Assembly (NCBI RefSeq): GCF_003148825.1
Contig: NZ_QGGZ01000013.1
Span: 124,001-188,000, forward strand
Length of the DNA stretch: 64,000 bases
Origin: Streptomyces sp. CG 926
Lineage (GTDB): Bacteria > Actinomycetota > Actinomycetes > Streptomycetales > Streptomycetaceae
Reading direction: 5' to 3'
Position 1 is the first letter of the stretch, and each line of letters starts with the position of its first letter. Position numbers and translations under genes: made by a program. The notes below the pieces were generated by a model. That model was not told where the DNA came from, ran no database searches, and saw nothing but the letters and a program-made list of their open reading frames with translations. Of this stretch, positions 39,224 to 47,961 are shown one piece after another.

Positions 39224-40846
39224 TTGAGTACATCGGGAACTGCCCGTGAGCAGGACCTACACAGCCTCAGCGACGCACAGTTGTGCGCACTGTTGCGCGG
39301 GCGCGGCTCGGCGTCCGATGCTGAGGTCAGCACCGTGATGGGCGAAGTGTTCGCCCGTCATCATTCCGCCGTGCTCGCCTACGCCCGCACGTGCTGTCGG
39401 GATCTGTCCACCGCGCATGACCTCGCGGCCGAGGCCTTCGCCCGTACCTACCGGGCGGTCGCCTGGGGGACGGGGCCCGAGTACGCCTGGCGGCCGTACC
39501 TGCTGACCTGCGTGCGCCGGGTGGCGGCCGACTGGATGCGCCGCGGCGCCCGGACGCAGCTGTCGGACGACTTCGAGCAATGGGCCGCAGACCTTGCCGA
39601 TGGCCAGAACGTCGAAGAGGCGGTCCTGTCTGCCGAGGAGGGATCGCTGGTGTTGCGGGCGTACCAATCCCTGCCGGAGCGCTGGCAGGCCGTGCTGTGG
39701 CACGCGGTCGTCGAACACGAGCCCGCAGCCGAAACCGCCCGCCGACTCGGGATATCGGCAGGAGGCGTCGGCTCACTGGCCGCGCGCGCTCGGGAAGGCC
39801 TGCGCGAGGCGTACCTCCGCGCCCACCTGGACCAGGCTGTCGGTGAGGAGTGCCGGTACTACGGGGGCCTGCTCGCCGCCTCGCTCCGCCGGCCCGGCAA
39901 GCGCGTCACCCAGGATCTGCGCCGGCATGTGCGGGCGTGCGCCGACTGCACCCGGGCCGAGCACGATCTGCGGAACGTCAACCGCTGCCTGGGCGTAATG
40001 CTGGCGGCCGGAGTCCTGCTGTGGAGCCCCGCCTCGATCTTGTCGTCCTTCGGCGGCCAGGGCGCTCTGGCAGCGGGCCATCTGGGTGGGGTCAAGTTGG
40101 CCGCGGCACAGTTCGGTGCCGTGAAGTGGTCCCTGACGGCAGCGGTCGTCGCAGGTGCGACGATGACCGCGTTCGCCTTCCTGCCGGCCGACAGCAGGCC
40201 CGAGCAGGCCATACCCGCTCCGGCAGCCGCGAGCCCCGGTCCGTCCCCCGCCGCGGAGCCGGGCTCCGGCCCTCCTGCCTCGCCGACACCGAGCGAATCC
40301 GCCACCCCGGAGGTGTCTACCCCTGCCACCGCCGCGCCGACCGCCATCGTCCTCGCGTCCGCCCCAGCCCCGGCCCCGTCCCGGATCGGGACCAAGGGTC
40401 TTCCCCTGGTCAACACCGCCTCGGGTTTGTGCGTCGGCCTGGCCGGCAGCGGGTCCGACGGACCGCTGCAGCTCCAGCAGTGCACCGGAAGTCCTTCCCA
40501 GGGCTGGCAGCCCCTGCCGGCCGGCAAGGACATCTACCAGCTCCGTCACACGGGCACCGATACCTGCCTCGACGGAACCACCGCCGGCGCCACCTACGTC
40601 GCCGTCACCCTTCGCACCTGCCAGGCCGGCGCGGACCGTGACGCGCAGCTGTGGAGATTCGAGCCGGACGCCCAACCCGGCGCGTTCCGGATCTGGTTCG
40701 TACCGCAGGTCCCGAACAGTGACTACGCTGCCCATCTGCTGGGCCCGGACGACTGGTCGAAGCCCGGCCCCCCTCGCCAGGGCCTGCGCATGGTGCACCT
40801 GCCCAACTACTACGGCTCCGCCAACTTCCTCTTCACCCTGGGATAG
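39224..40846 (+). CDS. ECF sigma factor fused to zinc finger, membrane helix and lectin domain
   Basis: From TTG 39224 (GGGAG upstream) the product is 540 residues. Domains: sigma-2 (HHSAVLAYARTCCRDLSTAH, TCVRRVAADWMRR; residues ~50-110), sigma-4 (SLPERWQAVLWHAVVEHEPA, RRLGISAGGVGSLAARAREG; ~150-205), a zinc-finger anti-sigma motif (HVRACADCTRAEHDL; ~235-250), a membrane helix (WSLTAAVVAGATMTAFAFLP), a Pro/Ala/Ser linker, and a C-terminal ricin-type beta-trefoil domain (ASGLCVGLAGSG, LQLQQCTG, GTDTCLDGT). Sigma, anti-sigma and receptor in one chain fit the ECF53-like type. It could sense a surface sugar. The true start is uncertain because the frame is open upstream. Confidence 0.82.
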   Translation: MSTSGTAREQDLHSLSDAQLCALLRGRGSASDAEVSTVMGEVFARHHSAVLAYARTCCRDLSTAHDLAAEAFARTYRAVAWGTGPEYAWRPYLLTCVRRVAADWMRRGARTQLSDDFEQWAADLADGQNVEEAVLSAEEGSLVLRAYQSLPERWQAVLWHAVVEHEPAAETARRLGISAGGVGSLAARAREGLREAYLRAHLDQAVGEECRYYGGLLAASLRRPGKRVTQDLRRHVRACADCTRAEHDLRNVNRCLGVMLAAGVLLWSPASILSSFGGQGALAAGHLGGVKLAAAQFGAVKWSLTAAVVAGATMTAFAFLPADSRPEQAIPAPAAASPGPSPAAEPGSGPPASPTPSESATPEVSTPATAAPTAIVLASAPAPAPSRIGTKGLPLVNTASGLCVGLAGSGSDGPLQLQQCTGSPSQGWQPLPAGKDIYQLRHTGTDTCLDGTTAGATYVAVTLRTCQAGADRDAQLWRFEPDAQPGAFRIWFVPQVPNSDYAAHLLGPDDWSKPGPPRQGLRMVHLPNYYGSANFLFTLG

Positions 40847-40850
40847 GGCC

Positions 40851-40866
40851 GCCGTACGCGTACGGC
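40851..40866. repeat. Perfect 16-bp palindrome after the sigma gene
   Basis: GCCGTACGCGTACGGC begins four bases after the stop codon. It has no loop, so it suits a protein-binding site or a weak terminator. Confidence 0.4.
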
Positions 40867-41260
40867 GTTCAAGACCGGAGCGACCTGCTGATCCTGCCCA
40901 GAAGCATCAGGGGTCAGAAACAGGCTGAGGAGTCGAAATAACGGCGTGCCACCGTCGTTTTCGTCGGGCCTCAGCCGGGAGAGCAAGCAGCCTGGGCTGC
41001 ATGGCTGAACTTCCGTCAGCAAACTAACGACACGCAGGGCTTTATTTCCATGCAATAACAGCTTCAGTGAGGATCTGGGCCATTCATGCGGAATGCAAGC
41101 AGCTTTCTTTGTTGTTTATGATGAGGCGTAGTCGTGGGATAGCGGATAACGGTCGGGCGTCCTTGGGCACATTCCTGTTTGCCTGAATTTATCCGCCATT
41201 TACCCCTGGAAACCTTTCGGCCAACTCTCTCCTTCCGAACTGAGAATCTTCGAGGCACGC
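40867..41260. other. AT-richer intergenic region
   Basis: About 390 bp with clearly lower GC than the surroundings, most evident at 41030-41250. No gene was found. It likely contains the promoter of the secreted protein at 41261 and may carry its long untranslated leader. Confidence 0.5.
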
Positions 41261-43606
41261 ATGACCAACAGATTCAGCGAGAGGCGTGCGCAGCGGCGCG
41301 CGTCGGACAATCGCCCGGGGCGTCACCGGCGCAGCGCCAAAGGGCTGACGGCTGCTGCCGTCGTCCTTTCGTTGGCAGCGGCCGGCGTCGGTGTCGGCGT
41401 GGTGATGACGCCGGAGGTCTCGGCCACCACAGCGCCGGTGTCATTCACCGCGGACAATCTGCCGACCTGGCAGACCAACGGCATCGTGTGGGCGTTGGCC
41501 CAGGTGAACGGGACCGTGTTCGCGGGCGGCACCTTCTCCGAGCTCCGCCCGCCGACCGGCGCGGCCGACTCCCCGCGGGAAGCGGTGAACTTCGCGGCAC
41601 TGAACGCCGTGACGGGCAAACCCACCTCGTGCCGCCTCTCCTTCACCGCGAGCAGCACCACCGCGACCGTGCGCTCCCTCGTCGTCTCGAAGGACAAGAA
41701 GACCCTCTACGCCGCCGGCCGGTTCGGCGCCGTCAACGGCGTCCCGGTCTCCAACGTCGCCGCGATCGACATAGCAGGCTGCACCCCGAAGAAGGACTTC
41801 CGCCCCGGCTTCTCGGCCACCGTTCGCGCGCTCGCCATTTCCGACACCACGCTGTACGCCGCCGGCGACTTCAGCGCCGTGCAGGGCGTGCCCCGCCAGA
41901 AGTTCGCCGCGGTCAACGCCACCACCGGCGAGCTCAGGCCCTTCACCGCCGACGCCGACGAAACGGGCCGGGCCGTCGAGCTCACCCCCGACGGCAAGAA
42001 CGTGCTGCTCGGCGGAGATTTCTTCACGCTCAACGGCGCGAGCAGCCACGCCCTCGCCGTGGCGGACGCGACCACCGGTGCCGTGAAGAAGACGTACAAC
42101 TCCTTCCACCCCCTCTCGACCGTCATGGACATCGCCACCGACGCCACCGGCTTCTACACGGGCAACCAGGGCAACGGCGGCGGCGTGTTCGACGGGCGCG
42201 CCGCGTTCAACCTGACCAACTTCAGCGAGACGTGGCGCGACCGCTGCCTCGGCGCGACGCAGAACGTGCTGCCGTACGAGGGTGCGCTCTACATCTCGTC
42301 CCACGCGCACAACTGCGCCACCGAGGGGGAGTTCCCCGACGACGGCAAGCGCCGCTACCTGATGGCACAGCCCACCCAGTACAAGGGCGCCGCACCGGCT
42401 GCGGTGGACGGCTTCGTACCCGGCCCGCGCAAACTCGGCTGGTTCCCCGCCACCAACGGCGGCATCGGCGAGGGCGTCGGCCCGCGCGTCATGGCCGTCG
42501 CGGGCGATGGCGACACGAAGTACATGTGGGTCGGCGGCGAGTTCACCACCGTCAACGGCAAGCCCCAGCAGGGCCTGACCCGCTTCGGGTCCACCGGCGA
42601 CGTCGGCGCGCCGACCACCCCGGTCGCCGGCGCCGCCAGCATCAAGCCCGGCGAGGTCCAGGTTCGCTGGCGGACCAGCTTCGACCCCGACGACAGCAAG
42701 CTGACCTACCGGATCTACCGCAACGGCGCGACCACGCCCGTACAGACGCTCACCGCGGACTCCGTGGAGTTCGAGCGCCGGCAGGCCTCCTGGACCGACA
42801 CCACGGTCACGGCCGGCCAGACCTACACGTACCGCGTCACAGCGACCGATGGCGCCGGGAACACGAGCGCCAAGTCGGCCACCGTCTCCGTGACGGTCCC
42901 GACCTCCGCGCAGGCCTACCCGAACCAGGTCCGTGCCGACGGCGCCCAGCTGTACTGGCGCTATGACGACACCGTCAGCCCGTACGTGGCCGACTCCTCG
43001 ATCGACGGCAACACCAGCGGCGTCCAGGTGAACGCCCCGGCCCTGCGCCAGACGCCCGGCGCGGTGAGCGGCTCCAGCACCGCCATGGGCTTCAACGGCA
43101 CCAACCAGCAGGTGTACAGCGACCACCGCCAGACCGTCGGCAGCTCCTACAGCCTGGAGACGTGGTTCAAAACCGGCACCACGCGCGGCGGCAAGCTGAT
43201 CGGTTTCGGCAGCAGCACCACATATCTCAGCAACGAGTACGACATGCACCTCTACATGACCGACGGCGGTCGCCTGACGTTCGGGACGTGGCTCGGCTCG
43301 GCCCAGACCATCACCACCCCAGGGTCCGAGGCGTACAACGACAACCGCTGGCACCACGTCGTCACCACGCAGGGCCCAGCCGGCATGGCGCTGTACGTCG
43401 ACGGCCAGCTCAAGGCCACGTCGAGCGTCTCCGCCCACGCGCAGTACACGGGCTACTGGCACGTCGGAGGCGACAACCTCGGCGGGTGGCCCAGCCGCCC
43501 GACGAGCGACCTGTTCGCCGGTCAGATCGACGAGACGGCCGTATACCCGAAGGTGCTCACCGCCGCCCAGGTCAAGAACCACTACGGCCTGGCGACGACT
43601 CCCTGA
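41261..43606 (+). CDS. Secreted propeller / Fn3 / LamG-domain protein
   Basis: 781 residues from ATG 41261. A signal peptide (SAKGLTAAAVVLSLAAAGVG, cut near SATTA) leads to an outside protein. Residues ~60-430 hold repeated strands of the type VRALAISDTTLYAAGDFSAV, a delta-60/beta-propeller pattern. Residues ~440-550 are fibronectin type III (VQVRWRTSFDPDDSKLTYRI). Residues ~560-775 are a LamG/concanavalin-like jellyroll (YSLETWFKTGTTRGGKLIGF, WHHVVTTQGPAGMALYVDGQ). It probably binds polysaccharide at the surface; no catalytic residues are visible. It lies downstream of the lectin-tagged sigma factor. Confidence 0.88.
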   Translation: MTNRFSERRAQRRASDNRPGRHRRSAKGLTAAAVVLSLAAAGVGVGVVMTPEVSATTAPVSFTADNLPTWQTNGIVWALAQVNGTVFAGGTFSELRPPTGAADSPREAVNFAALNAVTGKPTSCRLSFTASSTTATVRSLVVSKDKKTLYAAGRFGAVNGVPVSNVAAIDIAGCTPKKDFRPGFSATVRALAISDTTLYAAGDFSAVQGVPRQKFAAVNATTGELRPFTADADETGRAVELTPDGKNVLLGGDFFTLNGASSHALAVADATTGAVKKTYNSFHPLSTVMDIATDATGFYTGNQGNGGGVFDGRAAFNLTNFSETWRDRCLGATQNVLPYEGALYISSHAHNCATEGEFPDDGKRRYLMAQPTQYKGAAPAAVDGFVPGPRKLGWFPATNGGIGEGVGPRVMAVAGDGDTKYMWVGGEFTTVNGKPQQGLTRFGSTGDVGAPTTPVAGAASIKPGEVQVRWRTSFDPDDSKLTYRIYRNGATTPVQTLTADSVEFERRQASWTDTTVTAGQTYTYRVTATDGAGNTSAKSATVSVTVPTSAQAYPNQVRADGAQLYWRYDDTVSPYVADSSIDGNTSGVQVNAPALRQTPGAVSGSSTAMGFNGTNQQVYSDHRQTVGSSYSLETWFKTGTTRGGKLIGFGSSTTYLSNEYDMHLYMTDGGRLTFGTWLGSAQTITTPGSEAYNDNRWHHVVTTQGPAGMALYVDGQLKATSSVSAHAQYTGYWHVGGDNLGGWPSRPTSDLFAGQIDETAVYPKVLTAAQVKNHYGLATTP

Positions 43607-43969
43607 CCGCAACGCCGGTCCGACCTGCCAGGCGTGACGACGCGCAGAGCCACCGATCCCGACGACGAGCAGCGGCCGACACATGCAACAACGAGCGGCA
43701 TCGCGGACGCACAATCTCGTCGAGGTGGCTGCGAACGCCAGGCCCCCAGGCCAAGTGGATCCCTGCGCACCTTCCCCACCTCGTGAACCTGTGATGTTCC
43801 TGCAAGGCTCGGGTCACGGCAACGTGGGCGGGTCGGCTGCACAGGGTGTCATACCCCAGCGGTCGACCGCCCCCAGTTCTGGCGTGAGCCGCTCGGCAGC
43901 ATCGCCGTCCGCGATGGCCCCGCGGACGGCGATGCTGACCCTCCGCCCGGTGTGTCTTGCAGGCGGCTG
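43607..43969. other. Convergent intergenic region
   Basis: Lies between the LamG gene and the CstR-like gene. It has no gene; it holds the strong terminator at 43899-43935. Confidence 0.6.
43899..43935 (-). terminator. Strong terminator of the sulfur operon
   Basis: GCATCGCCGTCCGCG (43899-43913) pairs perfectly over 15 bp with 43921-43935, loop seven bases, 35 bp after the CstR-like stop. Confidence 0.75.
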
Positions 43970-44236
43970 TCAGGCCAGGGTGAGGAAGAGCTTTTCGAGT
44001 TCTTCCTCGGTCATGGGGGCCTGGGTTGCGTCTGCGTTGTTCATGCACTGGCGCATGCCGCTGGCTACGATCTTGAAGCCGGCGCGGTCGAGGGCCTTGG
44101 AGACTGCGGCGAGCTGGGTGACGACGTCCTTGCAGTCACGCCCGGCTTCGATCATGGCGATGACGCCGGCGAGCTGTCCCTGGGCGCGCCGCAGCCGGTT
44201 GAGGACCGAGCTGACCGCGTCGTCGTCGACCTTCAC
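43970..44236 (-). CDS. CstR-like persulfide-sensing repressor (CsoR/DUF156 family)
   Basis: 88 residues from GTG 44236 with AGGAGG seven bases upstream. All-helical DUF156 fold: SSVLNRLRRAQGQLAGVIAM, Cys35 in AGRDCKDVV and Cys64 in GMRQCM. The copper-binding His of true CsoR (usually H three residues before the second Cys) is absent, leaving the Cys pair of the CstR branch, which reacts with persulfides. The neighbours (rhodaneses, MBL persulfide dioxygenase-like gene, TauE) agree. Operators at 44274 and 47483-47530. Confidence 0.88.
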   Translation of the reverse strand: MKVDDDAVSSVLNRLRRAQGQLAGVIAMIEAGRDCKDVVTQLAAVSKALDRAGFKIVASGMRQCMNNADATQAPMTEEELEKLFLTLA

Positions 44237-44273
44237 CGAGTACCTCCTGTGTGGTGTGCTGTCCACACCCATG

Positions 44274-44289
44274 GTACCCCAGGGGGTAT
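44274..44289. promoter_or_regulatory. CstR-type operator 1
   Basis: GTACCCCAGGGGGTAT, an inverted repeat of TACCCC/GGGGTA, lies between the rhodanese stop and the repressor start. Confidence 0.7.
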
Positions 44290-44874
44290 CTACTTCGGGG
44301 GTCGGTGATCGAGGAGGGTCGCGAGTGTGGCGTCGATGTCGCCGGGCTGCGGCCGGTTGTGGGGGAGCTTGGCAAGGACGGCCGCCATGCCGCACGTCTT
44401 GGTGAGGGCGGAGAAGGCGAGGCCGCCGGCGATGGCGGCCGAGATGAGCTGGAAGGCGGGGTGGAGCAGGCCGAGCCCGAGGCCCACGAGAACGAGAACG
44501 CCGGCGGTCAGGCGGACCTGGCGTTCCATGTCCCAGGTAGCGCGGGAGGCCTGCTCGGGGTGGTGAAGGTCGTGGCCGGCGGTGGCCCACGCGCCGGTGC
44601 CCCCGGCGAGGGTGGCGGTGCGGATGCCGTGCTCGGCGAGCGTCCGGCAGGCGCTGTCGGAGCGTGCTCCGGAGGCGCAGACGACGAGGACATCGCCGCG
44701 ATCGGCGGCGTGGCGGATGGCGGGAACGGCGCGTGGGATCTGGTCCAGCGGGATGTTCAGGGCGCCGGGCAGGTGACCTGCGGCGTACTCGCCGGGTGTG
44801 CGGACGTCGAGGACGGTGAGCTCGTGCAGGCGGGTGTGGGCCTGGTGGGCGCTGAGGGCGTGGGGGGTGGTCAT
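44290..44874 (-). CDS. Rhodanese with membrane tail
   Basis: 194 residues from ATG 44874. The N-terminal rhodanese domain (~5-100) has the active loop CASGARSD with the persulfide-carrying Cys; LDVRTPGEYAAGHLPGALNI is the CH2A-like entry. The C-terminal ~70 residues form two membrane helices of the DUF2892 type (VRLTAGVLVLVGLGLGLL, FQLISAAIAGGLAF). It transfers sulfane sulfur at the membrane. Member of the CstR-controlled operon. Confidence 0.9.
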   Translation of the reverse strand: MTTPHALSAHQAHTRLHELTVLDVRTPGEYAAGHLPGALNIPLDQIPRAVPAIRHAADRGDVLVVCASGARSDSACRTLAEHGIRTATLAGGTGAWATAGHDLHHPEQASRATWDMERQVRLTAGVLVLVGLGLGLLHPAFQLISAAIAGGLAFSALTKTCGMAAVLAKLPHNRPQPGDIDATLATLLDHRPPK

Positions 44875-44926
44875 GGCGGAGTGTCTCCTCTGGTTGTGGG
44901 GGTACGGCCTTGGGGTCGATCCGCTG

Positions 44927-45673
44927 TCAGTGCACCGCATCGGTGAGCATGAAGGCCGCGACGCACAGCAGCACGACGGCGAAGATCCGTTGCAACGTCG
45001 GGCCCTTGATCGCGGCGGCCAGGCGCTTTCCGTCCCAGGCGGCGAGGATCGCCGCCCCGGTGAAGGGCGCGACGACAGCCCAGTCCACGGGCGCGGCGCT
45101 GCCGGTACGGACGGTGAGCGCGGCGAGCGAGTTGACCGTGATGACGAGAAGGCTGGTCCCTACGGCCACGCGCATGCGCAGGCCCAGCACCCCTACGAGG
45201 GCCGGGACGGCGAGGAACCCGCCGCCGACACCCAGGAATCCGGTGACCGCGCCCAGCCCCGCCCCGGCTCCCGCGGCTCGTACGGGGCTGACCGGGCGGA
45301 CCTCGTTCTCGTGCGTGGGGGACTTGAGCATGCGTAGTGCCGCGAGGACCGCGACGGCTGCGAACGCTGCGGTGAGCAGTTGACCGGGCAGCCGTGCCGA
45401 CAGGGCGGCCGCTGCCACAGCCGGGAGGATGCCTGCGGCGGCGAACAGGGCGCCGGTTTTCCAGCGGACGTTGCCGGAGGTGGCGTGTGAGTAGAGGGAG
45501 CTGGCAGAGGTGCTGGTGACGATGATCAGTGATGCGGTGGTGGCGGCGGCCGGGGTGAAGCCGAGCAGGTAGATCAGGGCGGGGACGGCCAAGACGCTGC
45601 CGCCACCACCGAGCGCCCCGAGGGCCAGGCCCACGACGGCCCCGGCGAAGAGGGCGAGTACGAGAGCGCTCAC
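44927..45673 (-). CDS. TauE/SafE-family sulfite or organosulfur exporter
   Basis: 248 residues from GTG 45673, overlapping the preceding rhodanese stop by 4 bp. About eight membrane helices in two similar halves, each with a glycine-rich loop (LGALGGGGSVLAVPALIYLL and TGFLGVGGGFLAVPALVGVL). The family exports sulfite, sulfoacetate or related anions. Position with persulfide dioxygenase-like and rhodanese genes fits removal of sulfite formed from persulfide. Confidence 0.9.
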   Translation of the reverse strand: MSALVLALFAGAVVGLALGALGGGGSVLAVPALIYLLGFTPAAATTASLIIVTSTSASSLYSHATSGNVRWKTGALFAAAGILPAVAAAALSARLPGQLLTAAFAAVAVLAALRMLKSPTHENEVRPVSPVRAAGAGAGLGAVTGFLGVGGGFLAVPALVGVLGLRMRVAVGTSLLVITVNSLAALTVRTGSAAPVDWAVVAPFTGAAILAAWDGKRLAAAIKGPTLQRIFAVVLLCVAAFMLTDAVH

Positions 45674-46029
45674 GCTATCCGTCCGCTTTTTCCGCGTTCG
45701 TCGACGACCGGCAGGCCGGCAGCCGCCCAGGCGTTCATGCCGCCCTTGACGTCGACGGCCCCGGCTCCGCGCCCGGCCAGAAGTTCGGTGGCCTGCCGGG
45801 AGCGGTTTCCGGACCGGCAGATCACCACCAGCGGTCGGTCTTCGGCGGCGGAGGGCAGGGCGGCGCCGGTGACCAGCCTGGAGAGTGGGATGTGGATGGC
45901 GCCGGGGGCGTGTCCGGCGTTCCACTCGACCTGCTCACGTACATCGAGGAGGACGGCGTCGCCGTCGATGGTGCTCCGGCGGGCCTGGGCGGGGCTGACG
46001 CGGTCGACGCCGCGGCGGAAGAGGAACAT
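45670..46029 (-). CDS. Single-domain rhodanese
   Basis: 119 residues from ATG 46029 (AAAGGAAG upstream). LLDVREQVEWNAGHAPGAIH and the active loop ICRSGNRSRQATELL with catalytic Cys. Cytosolic sulfurtransferase. Coupled to the exporter through a GTGA overlap. Confidence 0.92.
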   Translation of the reverse strand: MFLFRRGVDRVSPAQARRSTIDGDAVLLDVREQVEWNAGHAPGAIHIPLSRLVTGAALPSAAEDRPLVVICRSGNRSRQATELLAGRGAGAVDVKGGMNAWAAAGLPVVDERGKSGRIA

Positions 46030-46095
46030 CCGTCTTCCTTTCGGTGGTCGGGTGGCGGAAGGGAGGGGATGGCGGAGGGGGCGGGTGGCGGCGGT

Positions 46096-47457
46096 TCAGC
46101 TGCCGGTGGTGAGGGGCAGGCCGGCATCGGTTGCGGCGGCGAAGGAGTCGTCGACGGCGACGACGTCGCGGCCTACGGCGTCGAGCAGGGAGGCGGCGAT
46201 GCCCGCGCGCATCCCGCCCGCGCAGTGCACCCAAACCGTCCCGGCCGGTACCTCGGCCAGGCGGCGGTGCAGGTGGTGGATCGGGATGTGCACGGAGCCT
46301 TCGATCCAGCCTGTGGCGCGTTCGGAGTCCCGGCGCACGTCGAGGACCACGCCCGGACCGGGGTCCTGGGCGGCGAGGTCGGCGAAGGTGGCGCGGGGGA
46401 AGGAGCGCGGGGTGTGGCCTTCGGGTATCCAGTCACCGGGGGTGCCGGTGGCGGCTGCGGCCGGGCGGTCGATGCCGACTCGGACCAGTTCGCGCTGGGC
46501 CGCGGCGAGCTGGGCGGGTGACTCGGCGAGGAGGGTGACGGGCTTGCCCGAGGGGATCATCCAGGCGAGGTAGGTGGCGATCTTGCCGTCCGCCTCGAAG
46601 TTGAAGGATCCCGCTACGTGGCCTTCGGCGAAGGCGATCCGGTTGCGCAGGTCCACCACCCACTCCCCGGCGGCCAGGCGCTCGGCGATGTCGGCCGCGG
46701 TCGCGACCGGGGGTGCGGTCAGGTCCACGGGCGAGGGGCCGGCGGAGTTGATCGGGCCCATGCGGGCGTAGTAGGCGGGCACATCCTCCAGTCCGGCCAG
46801 CAGGACGGCGACGAAGGAGTCGACGTCCTTGACCAGGGCGTCGTTGCCGGCCTTCTCCTTGCCGATGGTCGTGGCGTCGCCCTCGGACCGGGAGGAGGAG
46901 CAGAAGCTTCCGAAGCCGTGGGTGGGCAGCACCGGCGTCTCGTCCGGAAGCTCGGCGGCGAGGCGGTGGGCGGAGGCGTGCTGGGCGCGGGCCAGTTGTT
47001 CGGTCAGCCGCGGTTCGACCAGGTCGGGGCGGCCCACCGAGCCGATCAGCAGCGAACCGCCGGTGAAGACCGCTGCCACCAGCCCGTGCTCTTCCAGGAC
47101 GTAGGAGGTGTGGTGCGGTGTGTGTCCGGGGGTGGCCATCGCCCGCAGGGCGACCCCCTCGTCCACGGTGATCGTGTCGCCGTCGGCCACCGGCGTGCGG
47201 GCGAAGGCCACGCGGGCTCCGGCGGGCACCAGGTAGGTAGCGCCTGTCAGGCGGGCCAGGTCCGGGCCGCCGGTCACGTAGTCGTTGTGGACGTGGGTCT
47301 CCATCACATGTGAGATGCGCACTCCCCGCACGGCGGCCGCCGCGAGGACCCGGTCGACGTCGCGGGGCGGGTCCACGACCGACGCGGTGCGGGCGCCGCC
47401 CACCAGGTAGCTGCGGTTGCCGAGACCCTCGGTCTCGATGGTGTCGATGAAGAACAC
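46096..47457 (-). CDS. MBL-fold persulfide dioxygenase-like protein with two rhodanese domains
   Basis: 453 residues from GTG 47457 (AAAGGAG upstream). N-terminal metallo-beta-lactamase domain (~1-235) with metal motif ETHVHNDYVTGG and PGHTPHHTSYVL, similar to ETHE1-type persulfide dioxygenases. Two rhodanese domains follow: the first (~255-340) lacks a Cys in its loop, the second has CAGGMRAGIAASLL. It would oxidise glutathione- or mycothiol-type persulfide to sulfite. First gene of the operon, with two CstR operators just upstream. Confidence 0.9.
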   Translation of the reverse strand: MFFIDTIETEGLGNRSYLVGGARTASVVDPPRDVDRVLAAAAVRGVRISHVMETHVHNDYVTGGPDLARLTGATYLVPAGARVAFARTPVADGDTITVDEGVALRAMATPGHTPHHTSYVLEEHGLVAAVFTGGSLLIGSVGRPDLVEPRLTEQLARAQHASAHRLAAELPDETPVLPTHGFGSFCSSSRSEGDATTIGKEKAGNDALVKDVDSFVAVLLAGLEDVPAYYARMGPINSAGPSPVDLTAPPVATAADIAERLAAGEWVVDLRNRIAFAEGHVAGSFNFEADGKIATYLAWMIPSGKPVTLLAESPAQLAAAQRELVRVGIDRPAAAATGTPGDWIPEGHTPRSFPRATFADLAAQDPGPGVVLDVRRDSERATGWIEGSVHIPIHHLHRRLAEVPAGTVWVHCAGGMRAGIAASLLDAVGRDVVAVDDSFAAATDAGLPLTTGS

Positions 47458-47482
47458 GCGGTTGCTCCTTTCGGCCGGGATT

Positions 47483-47530
47483 TACCCCCGGGGGTATATT
47501 TCGAGCGTAGCACGGGTACCCCGGGGGGTA
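47483..47530. promoter_or_regulatory. CstR-type operators 2 and 3
   Basis: TACCCCCGGGGGTA (47483-47496), a perfect palindrome, and TACCCCGGGGGGTA (47517-47530), centres 34 bp apart, upstream of the persulfide dioxygenase-like gene. Confidence 0.75.
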
Positions 47531-47961
47531 TTTGCGCGGAGCTTCGGACACCCATGAACAGCTGCGGTGGCCCCAGCCGCTCGGACGGGATGCGGCCGCC
47601 TCCCCGCGGGCAGCACCCGGCGATGGAGGAGGAATCGCCCGTGGGAACCATCTCGGGTCTCGCAGGGACGAAGCTCCCCGGCCCCCCCCCGGGTCCGAGC
47701 CTTGCCGCGGACGGTTCGGGACCTCGAAGCAGTCGGTGACGCGCGGACTTCCCCTCATCGGCACCGGTCGATCGGCAAGAGCACTCACACGTCGCCGGGC
47801 CGCCGACTCCGTGCCGATGGTGTCGCCCCCGGCCCAGGGCGCACCCCTGGCCGCGATGCGGTCTTCACGGCACCGCACCGGAAGGCTGGGCCGACGCGCG
47901 GATGCCGAAATGGCTGTGTACGTTGGCGGCAGGGGCGTGCCTGGGTGAGGAGCCACTGGTC
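47531..47961. other. 430-bp intergenic region
   Basis: Divergent promoter region between the sulfur operon and the SpoIIE-type phosphatase. Frames here lack ribosome sites and motifs; nothing further seen. Confidence 0.5.
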
